From Xiphydria camelus (Eukaryota; Arthropoda; Insecta; Hymenoptera; Xiphydriidae), in NCBI GenBank assembly GCA_963678675.1, contig OY783192.1, forward strand, positions 12,081,393 to 12,145,392: DNA of 64,000 nt. Reading direction: 5' to 3'. The notes under the pieces were generated by a model. It was not told the DNA's origin. It saw only the letters and a program-made list of their open reading frames with translations, and searched no databases. Made by a program: the position numbers and the translations under genes. Shown here piece by piece: positions 53,500 through 63,824 of the stretch (positions within the stretch are counted from its first letter, which is position 1; each line of letters begins with the position of its first letter).

Positions 53500-54650
53500 C
53501 TAGATCAAATCTTCTTCGTCGTCTTCGTTTTCAGCGGGTTGAAATGTATGACTACAAGACGGTCCTTGACATTGCCCACACAGATTTGAACAGTTTAAAC
53601 CAGATTTCTTACACTTACACAGCTTTCCACAATCAGTCTTACAGTTACAGAATATCAATTTTAGGATGAATTCTGGTGCAATTGGTTTGTCGGTCGCGTT
53701 ATTGGTAAAAGAAGTTCTCCCTGCTTTCTCCATCCCCAAGAGGTAGCTTCTAACTTATTTTCCAGCCATTCCTGGATTTGGTAATATACCCGCAAACTGT
53801 GCTGAGCGGCTGCATCTGATGTTGGTGGTAAAGAAGTTAATGAGAAGTTTGCACTTAAACTGTGTCTTGATGCATTGTTGTGAAATTTGAAAAAGCGTAG
53901 CTGATTTAACGTTTGACTGACTTTCCGACATCATACAGAGCCAATAGAAACTCTTCTCCAATAGCGATTATATCCTTGTTGTCTGCAGTGGGATTTAAAA
54001 AAATGGCTACTTTGGCTTGTATAGGTCCTGATGTTTCTCTGAAAGCCTATATGTAGACAACTTTCCTTTTTTTATAAATTGCCGAAGTAGTATCACATCC
54101 AAAAACGGTATGGGAAAATAAAATCGAAGCACGCGCGCATAGTACCTATCTTATTTTGAAGCGCATTTATGTTCGTTGTTTTATTAGGTTTTGTAGTGCT
54201 GCCGGGTCTTAACATATAAATATTGTCCGTTTTTTATTTAAATAACAGTAATACCATTAAATCAGTGTCTTTTCACCAACCAATGTTACCGATTTTTCTA
54301 ACTTTCTTGCTTCGAGAACTTTCTCCGCTATGAGTGTCTCGTATTTTCTAACAATATTAGCCTTACAAACGATAAATAGCTGAATTCATTAAAATGCTGC
54401 ATCTTGGAGGATAGCTGAAACAATACATTTACTTTCACTGTTTGCCTACTATAAAAAGTCTTCATTCACGCTAATATGTGAGCATCCCCATGTGCTTGGA
54501 AAACTTTAATATCAGCTGTTTCGAGATGTTGGCTTAGTTGTGAAATAAACAACTTTTTATTGTTTTCATTTTTTTTAATTCGAGGCCTATTAATGATTGC
54601 TATGTTGTGGTCTATTAACCGTAAGACTAATCGTGGAAAGGCCAAATATT
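53500..54650 (-). pseudogene. Decayed TE-associated gene: GCDTTS and cysteine-rich C-terminus
   Basis: On the minus strand, interrupted frames read: LFISQLSQHLETADIKVFQA with HGDA (about 54540-54480); FGCDTTSAIYKKRKV, VAIFLNPTADNKDIIAIGEE and FLLALYDVGKS (about 54110-53920); LPPTSDAAAQHSLRVYYQ and IQEWLENKLEATSWGW (about 53840-53740); and a tail with CNCKTDCGKLCKCKKSGLNC and CGQCQGPSC ending in an acidic DDEEDLI at 53500. This order is known from a family of long uncharacterised insect proteins that behave like transposon genes. The GDAD-type motif recalls a nuclease fold, but the function is unknown. At least three frameshifts and a stop are present, and the N-terminus is not seen. Confidence 0.6.
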
Positions 54651-55099
54651 ATCCGTCTTCACTTGCATTTAGCCGCCTAGCATATGTCTATTACGTAATG
54701 AAGGGCCGATTTTAAAGTTTCTTACATTTCAGAACCACTTCGAAATAAATAAATACCTAGCGTTATTGATTTAACACTGTTTGTTCTTTATTTTTGAGTA
54801 CTTTTACATGGGAAAATAATTCGATGGCATTTACGCTGTGAAAAGTGTTTTTTTGAAGGCCGAAAAATATTTAATGACTTTTGACTCTTGCTGTACGCCA
54901 CTGGTTTATTCAAATTGTGTACATATATACACCAAATTGTAGGTAATTTTATTGGCTTTCATTTTGGACTCTTGCATTTTTTCAAAAAAAGGAGTAGTTT
55001 TTGAGATATTTGATAAGAATTAAAAAAATGTACCTTTAGGGGTAGTTTTGGGGTTGTTTGCACCCTTGGAGGGATGGGGACTTTTAGTATGTTAATCAG
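54651..55099. other. No gene recognised
   Basis: DNA between the decayed gene and the LINE, with only short frames. GGGGTAGTTTTGGGGTTG near 55040 is unremarkable. Confidence 0.35.
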
Positions 55100-55145
55100 G
55101 ACCAAAACAGCTAAATAATCCCGCATAAATCAGCTTTAGGGCATT

Positions 55146-55595
55146 TTGTTCCACGAGCACCATGTTATCAAAAATAACTTCCCTGGCCTAAACTGCGGAC
55201 AGAACGGACACCCAGCAAACTACAAAGGCTGTCCATTCTACAAGCATGCCCTTGGGATGATAAAGGAAAAAAAGAAGGAAAATTTAAAAATAAAACAAGA
55301 AAAAATCACTAAAATCCACGAGTACGTCTCACCGGGAATATCATACGCAGCCAGGACACAACAGAATAACAATACACACCCAGCGACACAGGGAAACGAA
55401 ACGTACACAAAGCCAAACATGTCGAGCAATAAAACGACAAACGGAAACACACAAAATATATCAGACTGGGTGAATGAGCTTAAAATGGACATCGCAGCAA
55501 TAGTATCTACACAGCTACAAGACATTAATAACCAAGTAACAAAGAACACAGCCAGGATAAGCTCCATAATAGATTACCTAGGCCTCGATATATAA
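55146..55595 (+). pseudogene. LINE ORF1 C-terminal part
   Basis: It begins within a zinc-knuckle region (CGQNGHPANYKGCPFYKH), the HPANYxGC signature of Jockey-type ORF1 proteins, which bind the element RNA. A lysine-rich, polar region and a C-terminal segment (ISDWVNELKMDIAAIVSTQ) follow. The first cysteine of the knuckle seems lost, and the ORF1 N-terminus is absent. The stop lies 11 bases before the ORF2 ATG. Confidence 0.65.
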
Positions 55596-55606
55596 CAAAA
55601 ATAATC

Positions 55607-56644
55607 ATGGGATCACAAAGGAACACGATTAATCTGTCATCAGAAGATACACCGCAAGGTGACGTAAGTAACACACAAATAAAAATAATAGCAATTATCG
55701 TCAATTCCATTATCTCACAAAACCGCAGATATAACCTTCAACAATTTATTAACACCTATGACCCAGACATACTGCTTATGTCGGAAAGGAAACTAAATAA
55801 CCGACGTAAAATATCACTCGAAAACCATAATTTAATACGCACGGACAGACAAAACGCATTCGGGGGTGGAACAGCCATAGCCATCCGAAGAAATTTGAAT
55901 TACAGAACAGTCAACTTCCCCAGCTCAATAAACAACCAGATGATTGAGTACACCATTATCTGTCTAACCACTAGCAGGAATGATAATCTATTTATAATCA
56001 GTATCTATGCAACGAATAGAACCTCAGCAAAAGATATATTTAACGAAGAAATCACCAATCTTTTTGCCAAATTGAAATTAAATGATAATAACAACTACTA
56101 TATTATAGCAGCCGATCTCAACGCGAGTCATAACTTACTAGCAGGGAATGAAAACAATCAAAGAGGAAAATACCTGGTGGAATGGGACAACAGAAACACG
56201 CACATATATAAAACTAGCATACTCTCTGGTAAGGATCCAACATTCACACCTGCACAAACGTTCACGGATCACTGCATCGCCGACAATAGACTGAATATCG
56301 AAAATTCCGGGAACAACGAGGTAAAAACTCTGGTGTACGACAGCGACCATAAAGCTCTGCTGCTACGAATCGAACTCCCCAACACATATCTAAATACGAA
56401 AAATCCCGCACCGCCAAGATTTATATATAAGGCAACCAAATGGGCCGAGTTTAAACGACACCTAGAGGAAAAATATCAGGAAGAAGTCGAGGATAGCAGA
56501 AACCTCAACACAGAAGAAATCAAACACCATCTAACTCGCATCGCAGCGTGCATCAACGAAGCCATAAGTAGCACGGTGCCAAGAATGGGGGAGAAGAATA
56601 ATATCACAAAATACACAAACAAACAAAATCAAAAAACGGTATAA
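55607..56644 (+). pseudogene. LINE ORF2 endonuclease domain
   Basis: The first part of the ORF2 polyprotein is an apurinic-type endonuclease that nicks target DNA. From the ATG at 55607, 345 residues contain IVNSII (Asn 33), LLMSERKL (Glu 60), GGGTAIAI, IIAADLNASH (Asp 170, Asn 172) and YDSDHKALLL (Ser-Asp-His 246-248), so the catalytic set looks intact. The frame ends at 56644 in the linker to the reverse transcriptase, where a frameshift or stop has occurred. Confidence 0.75.
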
Positions 56645-56729
56645 AAAGAAGTCACTCTTGCTCACCGAACTGCACAAAAATCTCAAATTTGATCCCAAAT
56701 GCAATAACCACACACTAAAGTAATAAAAA

Positions 56730-57697
56730 AAACTGCTAGATATGGCAAAAAACAAGCTACAGAACGAGTTCAGGAAAGCAGTCGAAGACTACTGGAGAAG
56801 AGTCTTCGAAAAGATCAATTATAAAGAGACAGAAAAATGCATGCCCACGATAAACAACTTATTTAGACCAAAGCAACGGATGCAGATTACGGAGCTGATA
56901 GTAGAGGAGAACAAGGAAGAAATTCTAAGAAGAAGCGAGTGCATTTTGGACAACACACCGAAGGTAAACAACAATTACGTCTTCACAGATCCAGAGGACA
57001 GACTGAACATTCTAGGAGCGTATTATGAAAGCATCAACTCCCCGAGACACCTAAACATGGGCACTAGGCTGAGAGAGATCATCGATGGTAAGTCGGAAGA
57101 GTTCAAGACAACGTTTGAAGAGCGAAGAGCAAGTTGATTGGCCATAACGAACTTCACAACAGAGAATAGAGCGACGCTGCCAGCAATGGAACCAGGGACG
57201 TCTGCATACTTCACGAACGCACTAGAAGTAGCGGGGATAATAAAGAACTTAGCAAACAAAACGTCACGTGGCAACGATGGAATACCCAATGTCGTCTTCA
57301 AACGCCTAATACCGGCAATAATAAGAGATTACACCATCCTCTCTCTTCAACAACTGCATTAACACCAACTACTTCCCAAGGTACTGGAAAAGTGCACTGG
57401 TGATACCTATTCACAAAACCGGCAAACCAACGAACCGTCCAGTTACAGACCGATAAGTATGACACCAAATGTAAGCAACGTATTCGAATTCATAATTAAC
57501 AATGCCATAATCGCACATTGCAACGAAAATAAAATCATTCCGGACACTCAGTTCGGATTCCGACATCAACATTCGACATGTCATGCAATAAACAAGTTTC
57601 TCTCGGACGCAAATTTTCAAGTAGGAAGAAATAATCTAGTAGAAGCCACACTGATCGACCTAGAAAAAGCGTTCGATTCGGTATGGCTATCCGGCCT
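56730..57697 (+). pseudogene. LINE reverse transcriptase, first half
   Basis: Pieces in changing frames read AKNKLQNEFRKAVEDYWR, NLANKTSRGNDGIPNVVFKR, SSYRPISMTPNVSNVFE, TQFGFRHQHSTCHAINKF and LIDLEKAFDSVWL, covering the fingers and block A (Asp of AFDSVW) of a LINE reverse transcriptase. Stops or shifts lie near 57137 and 57361-57440. The sequence stops at the inserted element right after block A. Confidence 0.75.
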
Positions 57698-58369
57698 TAT
57701 ACCCGACCAGAAATTTCGATACTTGTCACATCAGGGCCGGATCAGGCAGCCGGATCTTGGAAGTCAGGCCCTTATCAGGCAACCTTACCCGGCCCCGGTC
57801 AGGTATGTAACGCATTGTCACATCAGGGCCGGGTCCGGTTGCCGGATTCGGCCCTGATGTGACAACGCGTTACATACTTGATCAGGGGCGGATCAGGCTG
57901 CCATTACCCGGTCCTGATGTGACAAGTATCGAAATTTCTAATCGGGCCCGGATCCGATAACCGGATCCGGCCCGGAGCCGGTTGCCGGACTCGGCCCTGA
58001 TGTGACAACGTGTTACATGCTTGATCAGGGTCGGGTCAGGCTGTCTTATCCGGTCCTGACGTGACAAGTACCGAAATTTCTGATCGGGTACTCTAAATTT
58101 TCCATACGATAATTGTTTATTTTTATATATAAACAAAATCGCTTTCAAAAATCGCTGTGGCAGACGAGTGAGTTCGTCATTTCGATCCGGAGTCGGCCTG
58201 TGTACTCGTCAGTAAGGCTAGGCCGACTCCTACCTTAGACGCTCTGTATAATCCTCTTAGGTATATAGTACTGTACCGCCGTTTTACTACCGAGAGCCGA
58301 GAGGGTCGGCGCCATCTGGCGTCAGGCCGCCACAGCATGGATTGACTGACTGGACTAGGTTTACCGTGG

Positions 58370-58640
58370 CTTAGCCTGATCAGGGCCGGGTACGGCGCAG
58401 CTACGGCAAACCGGATCCGGCATGCCGGGCGTATGCCTGATCAGGGCCGAATCCGGCGCAGCCACGGCAAACCGGATCCGGCATGCCGGGCGTATACCTG
58501 ATCAGGGCCGGGTCCGGCGCAGCCACGGCAAACCGGATCCGGCATGCCGGGCGTATACCTGATCAGGGCCGGGTCCGGTGCAGCCACGGCAAACCGGATC
58601 CGGCATGCCGTGCGTATGCCTTACCCGGGCCGAATACCGC
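58370..58640. repeat. 61-bp tandem repeat, block 1
   Basis: GGATCCGGCATGCCGG starts recur at 58413, 58474, 58535 and 58596, exactly 61 bases apart. Each unit includes TGATCAGGGCCGGGTCCGGC and GCAGCCACGGCAAACC. Confidence 0.9.
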
Positions 58641-58643
58641 GTA

Positions 58644-58837
58644 CACTGAGAAAAAAAAAGATTAAAAATGATTCTGTTAGAAAGATAATCTGAGTACGAA
58701 AGGTAAAGTGGATCGAAAATTATTCTAAGGAAGGTAACATTTTATACACTGGAAGGATAATTTTTGATCTGTTTTACCTTTCGTACTCAGATTATCCTTC
58801 TAACAGAATAAATTTTAATCTTTTTTTTTTCAGTGCA
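58644..58837. mobile_element. MITE inside the 61-bp satellite
   Basis: CACTGAGAAAAAAAAAGATT at 58644 pairs with AATCTTTTTTTTTTTCAGTG near 58836. The stem includes AATCTGAGTACGAAAGGTAA. It splits a satellite unit in two. Confidence 0.75.
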
Positions 58838-59126
58838 GCCACGGCAAACCGGATCCGGCATGCCGTGTGTATGCCTTACCCGGGCCGGGTACGGCACAGC
58901 CACGGCAAACCGGATCCGGCATGCCGTGCGTATGCCTTACCCGGGCCGGGTCCGGCGCAGCTACGGTAAGCCGGATCCGGCATGCCGGGCGTATGCCTGA
59001 TCAGGGCCGGGTCCGGCGCAGCTAAGGCAAACCGGATCCGGCATGCCGGGCGTATGCCTGATCAGGGCCGGGTCCGGCGCAGCTACGGCAAACCGGATCC
59101 GGCATGCCGGGCGTATGCCTGATCAG
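58838..59126. repeat. 61-bp tandem repeat, block 2
   Basis: Five further copies of the 61-bp unit continue in the same orientation as block 1 (GGATCCGGCATGCCG at about 58850, 58912, 58973, 59034 and 59095). Confidence 0.9.
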
Positions 59127-59180
59127 GGCCTGATGTGACAACCGGCATGTCAAGCCAAATTTCTGGTCGAGTATATGTCG

Positions 59181-60219
59181 CAGGCAAATAGCAACTTTTT
59201 TTAGGCAGATAGTATCTGCCTAGGCAAATACTAACTGCCTGGGCAAATAGCTTTATCATGTTTATTTCTGATTAAACACCATTTGCCTAGGCAAATAGTA
59301 TCTGCCGGAACCGTTGTTAGGCAAATAGTATCTAGTCTATTTCAGTTCAATAATTTGTGGTTATGTGCATATCATAAGTAGTTGCTCCTCAGATAAACTT
59401 CAGTATTTTAGTAATTTATTAGGTGTGGGTTTGATAATTGTAGATGGATGTTTGTTTATGTTATCCAGTGCGGGAAATTTCTAAATACCTAATCAAGCTT
59501 TTATGTCGTAGGCAAATGGTCGTTTCAGACAAATAGCTTTGCCTGGGAAAATAGCTCTTGTGGCTTCGCTCGCTCCTTCGACTCTAATCTAACTTAACTC
59601 AGTCCAATGCATTAAAATATAAATAAATTAGATTTGGTAAGATTAGGTTAGGTTAGGTTAGGCTTGAATCGGCGGAGCCACAAAAGTTATTTGCAGGCAA
59701 ATAGCTTTGCCTAGCAAAATATCTCTTGTGGCTTCGCTCGCTTCGCTCGTTCCGCCGACCCTAACCTAACATAACCCAGTCCAATGCATTAAAATATAAA
59801 TAAATTAGATTTGATAAGATTAGGTTAGATTAGGTTAGGCTTGAATCGGCGGAGCGAGCGAAGCGAGCGGAGCCACAAAAGTTATTTGCCTGAAATGACC
59901 ATTTGCCTAACCAACCGCTCGCATGTTTTAGGAATAATTTGAAAAAATCTTGTATGCAACACGTTAGGAAATGCATTCTGTGTAACTCATGTGATAGATA
60001 TTGCAATAATCTCACTCGTTATGCAAAATGAGGCATTTCCTAACTGGTTATATAAATAACTAATCTATATGCTATATGCCTAAAGAACATTTAGGCAGAT
60101 ACTATTTGCCTAGTCATTTAGGAATGAATTATAAAGAAAAGCTATTTGCCCAGGCAGTTAGTATTTGCCTAGGCAGATACTATCTGCCTAAAAAGTTACT
60201 ATTTGCCTGCGACATATGC
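59181..60219. mobile_element. GGCAAATAG-word element, long form
   Basis: GTCGCAGGCAAATAGCAAC starts near 59181 and the complement ends near 60219, with ATAT outside both ends. GGCAAATAG, GGCAGATAGTATCTGCC and TGCCTAGGCA recur. Two inner hairpins (about 59555-59695 and 59725-59885) pair GTGGCTTCGCTCGC with its complement and contain TTAGGTTAGGTTAGG. No coding region is seen. Confidence 0.75.
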
Positions 60220-60226
60220 ATACTTC

Positions 60227-60845
60227 TAAAAAAAAGTTCCCCTTACAACTGGTCATGATGATCTGGGATATGATCATAGATAAAAAAATTCCAAGTAGGA
60301 GACGGAACTAACAGTTCCAGACTAATATTCAACATGAATGAAGGACTACAGCAAGGATGCGTGAACTCCCCAATCCTCTTTTCAATATTCATCAGCGATA
60401 TCATCAACGCGTTCGGATTAAATACCAACCAATACTCATTCGCCATAGCATACGCCGACGACTTAATTATCTACATCGCCGGACACTCTCCAAGATTAAT
60501 ACAAGAATTCCTACAAACTCTAGTCAATAAAATTAACAACTATTTCTGCATGTGGAACCTGAGAATGAGCCCTACGAATTGTTAATCAATTCTGCTCAGG
60601 AAACCCTACAGAACATTAACTAAATCCAAAAAAGAGGGGCGGAAGGACTTCAGAATTAAGACATTCCACCCGGAAACCCGCACAGAGATGAAGATCCCCA
60701 CCAAGGAATGCGTCAAGTACTTATTGTTAGGCATGCACATCGACTGCCGACTAAGATGCGCATCACACGTAGCCATACAACTAGAAAAGGCAAAGAAGAG
60801 ATTCAAAGCGCTGGGGAGACTCTTCTATAACTCACATATGAGGGG
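60227..60845 (+). pseudogene. LINE reverse transcriptase, second half
   Basis: Continuation of ORF2 after the double insertion: KKKFPLQLVMMIWDMI, QVGDGTNSSRLIFN, MNEGLQQGCVNSPILFS (block B) and AYADDLIIYIAG (block C, 60451-60462 for YADD, the catalytic aspartates). Then come the thumb-side motifs MWNLRMSPTN and LLGMHIDCRLRCASHV. One frameshift near 60295 and stops near 60585 are present. Confidence 0.8.
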
Positions 60846-61219
60846 CTGAGAAACATAGTGGTGTAAGTCAACAATAATAAGAAATTGTGTTAAGCCACTA
60901 TTCTGGTTCAGAATCACAAGCTTCATTTGGAAACATTTCGAAATAATTCATGTTTCTACTATATTTGACTAGAAAGCACCATCAGTTTTGTGTTGTAAAC
61001 GACTAGAGCTAAACTCGCTGAATCATAATGGTGTAAGTCAGAGTTACACCACTATGTTCAGAAACGTTTATTCAAAAGAAGGTTATAATGTTATGTGGGT
61101 TTTGTTTTCGTGCTCAGCACGAATTATTATTAAATAATATAATTCTGAGTAATATTCTGTTGTGTACCTATTCCTACCTACCCCCAATGACAGCGATTTT
61201 GGGTTAGTGGAGTAGGAGA

Positions 61220-61846
61220 GCAGAGGGAAGACTATTTTTGTTCCAGATGACTGGTATAGCATTATAAAAAATGCACGGCGAAGTAAGAAGTTTATGTTAG
61301 TCGAAATGCCACAAGAGTATTTTCTTAACACCGACTCACTAGAAAAAGCTATAAGCAAACGAAAAAAGAATGAAAGTGGTGCAGCGGTAAACTGGTTGTC
61401 AATACAGTGGCTGAGGTTTGAAAAAGGAAAACCATTTACCATTTTCTATAAAGAAACCTTCAATGAGGATATTCAATTTAATGAAATCAACATTAGGCCT
61501 ACTAAAGACGGACGACCCATACTCCTGAAGAATGTTGAGCAGGCGCCGATGTATTCTGGTTCGCGGAATATGAACCACTTAGGGCCGGTTTTACCAACAT
61601 GGTATAAACGCGGTATAGCGCTATACTGAGAATAACCAGCATGAAGCCTTATGGTTATTCTCAGTATAGCGCTATACCGCGTTTATACCTATTGGTAAAA
61701 CCGGCCCTTAAAGAAAAGGGATATGCTTGTCTCTCCTAAAATACATTCCCCCCATCCACCACAATTTTTTTGAAAACATAAGAACGTCTGCAAACGTTGT
61801 GGATTCGGATCCACTGCTTGACGACGAGGAGGATGTTGATCAGTAG
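61220..61846 (+). pseudogene. C-terminal part of a transposon-carried gene
   Basis: The frame reads GKTIFVPDDWYSIIKNARRS, VEMPQEYFLNTD, NWLSIQWLRFEKGKPFTIFY, KETFNEDIQFNEINI, is interrupted by the MITE at 61582-61707, and continues KKRDML. After a one-base shift it reads LLKYIPPIHHNFFENIRTS and an acidic tail ending LLDDEEDVDQ at 61846. Its C-terminal pattern (WLxIxWxRFEK...PFxxFYK, YIPPIHHxFF) is familiar from uncharacterised insect transposon-associated proteins. The upstream part is not in the element. An AATAAA at 61854-61859 follows. It may be the element's own transposase remnant. Confidence 0.55.
61582..61707. mobile_element. PIF/Harbinger-like MITE, 126 bp
   Basis: GGGCCGGTTTTACCAACATG at 61582 is repeated inverted to 61707, flanked by TTA (61579-61581 and 61708-61710). 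Removing it and one TTA joins the codons of the interrupted gene in frame (NHL then KKRD), which confirms the insertion site. Confidence 0.85.
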
Positions 61847-62089
61847 ACTTAATAATAAAGTGTTTGTGTTTTTTCATTTTGTGTTAGTACAATTTTTTAT
61901 CCTTTATTGTTTTCACCCACTAGACATATTACATAGAATTTAACGCATTTTTAATCATCCATACCGTTTTGAAACACGATACAAACATAACTTAATTTTT
62001 TATTAGCATTAACTCGAAAGGTTCATTTCCGCAGAATTAGGTTTTGCTGACTTGCACCACTATGTTTCTCAGCCCCTCATATCACAAAG

Positions 62090-62800
62090 AAAACGAGAAT
62101 AATCTGCTACCTATTACTGGTCAGACCAATACTGACATACGCAGCGCCATTATGGTGGAACACCTCAGCCTCTCAGATGGAGAAACTGCGAAGATTTGAG
62201 CGATCATGTCTCCGAACATGCCTACAAATGTATCGATCCGAGCACTCAAATTACAGAAAGATGGTAAGCAACAAGAAAATCTACGATATGGCAGAGATAC
62301 CCCGAATCGATAACTTCATCATCAAATTGACGAGAGACTACTACCAAGCGATGACCACCATAGAGAATGACGTCATCAAAAGGTTAGCACATGTAGATCC
62401 AATTATCGCTAATCACGGAGCTGCCACTGGTTACCCGCAACCGCAAGCGTTCACATACATGGACAGAATAGGAATTATCCAAAATGCGGACAACATCCCT
62501 GTGATTTACGACCTGGGACGTCATAAGCTAAATAAAAAGCTACCAACTTCATATAATAATATAAGCAGACTGAAATAGTGAACTGCAATCCCCAAGGCAG
62601 ACTACTGGGACCACAATAGACTCACCAAGAAATACTGGTGGCTCGATGACACAGCGCTTCATATAACAACACTCAAAAGGAGACTGGAAACAGCACATTG
62701 AGAGACAGAGTCGGAACAAAAACGAAACAACGCAACGTGAGAATAGGGCATAAGAACCAAATGTAAATATCCGTAGCATTAAGTGTACTGTAGTTTTAAG
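62090..62800 (+). pseudogene. LINE ORF2 C-terminal region
   Basis: After the DNA transposon the LINE continues with YLLLVRPILTYAAPLWWNTS, MEKLRRFERSCLRTCLQMY, KKIYDMAEIPRIDNFI and KKYWWLDDTA. The RPILTYAAPLWW block is typical of the region following the reverse transcriptase in Jockey-type elements. A stop near 62578 and frame changes follow. Confidence 0.7.
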
Positions 62801-62840
62801 AACCCAGGAATAAGTTAAGTGTTTTTTTCTCTCATTTTTT

Positions 62841-63473
62841 TTCATTTAGCTAATACCAAAAAGACTGTTAGACTAATAAAATTCAACTAGTCTGATCAAT
62901 ATAGTAAATCGCACATAAACTACGGTTAAATAAGGTGGAAGATAGAGTCACTAAAATTAACTTACAAGGAAACGTTTCGATGCCGCCGCTTCCGATCTTG
63001 ATGAAACTTCGTAAATTTAAAGTTTATCGAAAAATAAGAGACCCCTATTTTTTTATAGCGGCCCAATTTTGGTTTAAGGGGGTGAAATGGACCCCTGAAT
63101 TTTCACCCCCTTCGAGCTATCTCCGAAACGAAGCGAGATAGATGAAAACTTTCAATGTACGTTTTGTTTGGTTTTTTTAGTATAATAAAATCCCCTAAAC
63201 AGATTTTGAAAAAAAGCATTATTTTTCAAAAAAAAAATTTTTTTATCTAATTTTTCGAAATTTCGGTTTAGTCATGTGGACAAAAATTTAGGAAATTTTA
63301 TTACAAATTCAACCATGTATGACATGATATATTTCCCTCCTACAGTTTTGCAAATTTCTAACTTTTATGTCTGATAATGAGCGGGCTACCAATGGCAGTG
63401 ACGGGATAGGTCGGGGGTTATTACTTCTATGTATTTTAATGCCACTTTTCTTTTATTTAATAAAGTTCAACTT
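62841..63473. other. No gene recognised
   Basis: AT-rich DNA with T-runs. A poly(A) signal for the next minus-strand gene lies at about 63452-63457. Confidence 0.4.
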
Positions 63474-63824
63474 CTATGGCTCATAATTATGACAATAATG
63501 GTATTCCGTGAAAAAATGTTTTATACAAAGTTGTTTCTTACACCAAGCACACGTAATAACGGCAATATCGCCACATATGTGGCATCGTGGTTCCGAGTCC
63601 TGTGCAAAACAAAATTCTACAGGATGTTCAAATTCAGGAGGTCTCCTGAATATATATCCACTCTTGAACCACGAATATTTAATAAAGTTAGTAAACCGTG
63701 GTGAAGAAAACTGATTATGAGTAAGAGATTGAAGTTTTAAAATATTATCTCTCGAATGAAGGTTAATATCGTAATTGAAAAGAGTTACAATATCTGAAAA
63801 CCTCCTTACAAAATTCTTCCACAT
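63474..63824 (-). pseudogene. C-terminal part of a TE-associated zinc-ribbon protein
   Basis: The minus-strand frame of about 116 residues includes KLQSLTHNQFSSPRFTNFIK, WFKSGYIFRRPPEFEHPVEF and a zinc-binding-like end: CHICGDIAVITCAWCKKQLC, then IKHFFTEYHYC. The C-x2-C...C-x2-C-x4-C-x-KH pattern occurs at the C-terminus of uncharacterised, repeat-associated insect proteins. The N-terminal part (probably above 63824) is not recognisable, so this is a fragment. AATAAA on the same strand follows the stop within about 20 bases. Confidence 0.5.

Larger units (their letters stand above)
57698..59175. mobile_element. CCGGATCCGG-word element with a 61-bp satellite
   Basis: CCCGACCAGAAATTTCGATA at 57702 corresponds to AAATTTCTGGTCGAGTA near 59160. 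TTGTCACATCAGGGCC recurs inverted several times in the first 400 bases. Two tandem blocks of a 61-bp unit (58370-58640 and 58838-59126) make up the rest, separated by a MITE. Inserted in the LINE reverse transcriptase. Confidence 0.7.
60848..62085. mobile_element. DNA transposon with GAGGGGCTGAGAAACATAG ends
   Basis: Inverted ends start GAGGGGCTGAGAAACATAG near 60848-60852 and finish with the complement near 62082-62085. ATAT outside both ends suggests a short target duplication in the LINE reading ATATCACAAAG. GTGGTGTAAGTCA recurs inside the left end. It carries the 3' end of a protein-coding gene, a poly(A) signal and a nested Harbinger-like MITE. Confidence 0.7.
55100..62840 (+). mobile_element. 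Jockey-type LINE split by three insertions
   Basis: A non-LTR retrotransposon runs plus-strand: ORF1 3' part (55146-55595), ORF2 endonuclease (55607-56644), reverse transcriptase (56730-57695 then 60227-60845) and C-terminal region (62090-62800). It is cut at about 57698-60219 by two adjacent elements and at about 60848-62085 by a DNA transposon. Stops and frameshifts show that it is dead. Precise ends and any poly(A) tail are not clear. Confidence 0.75.

Noticed and set aside
58370..59126. CRISPR array
   Set aside because: The whole 61-bp unit is repeated with no variable spacers, the window is eukaryotic and no cas genes exist.
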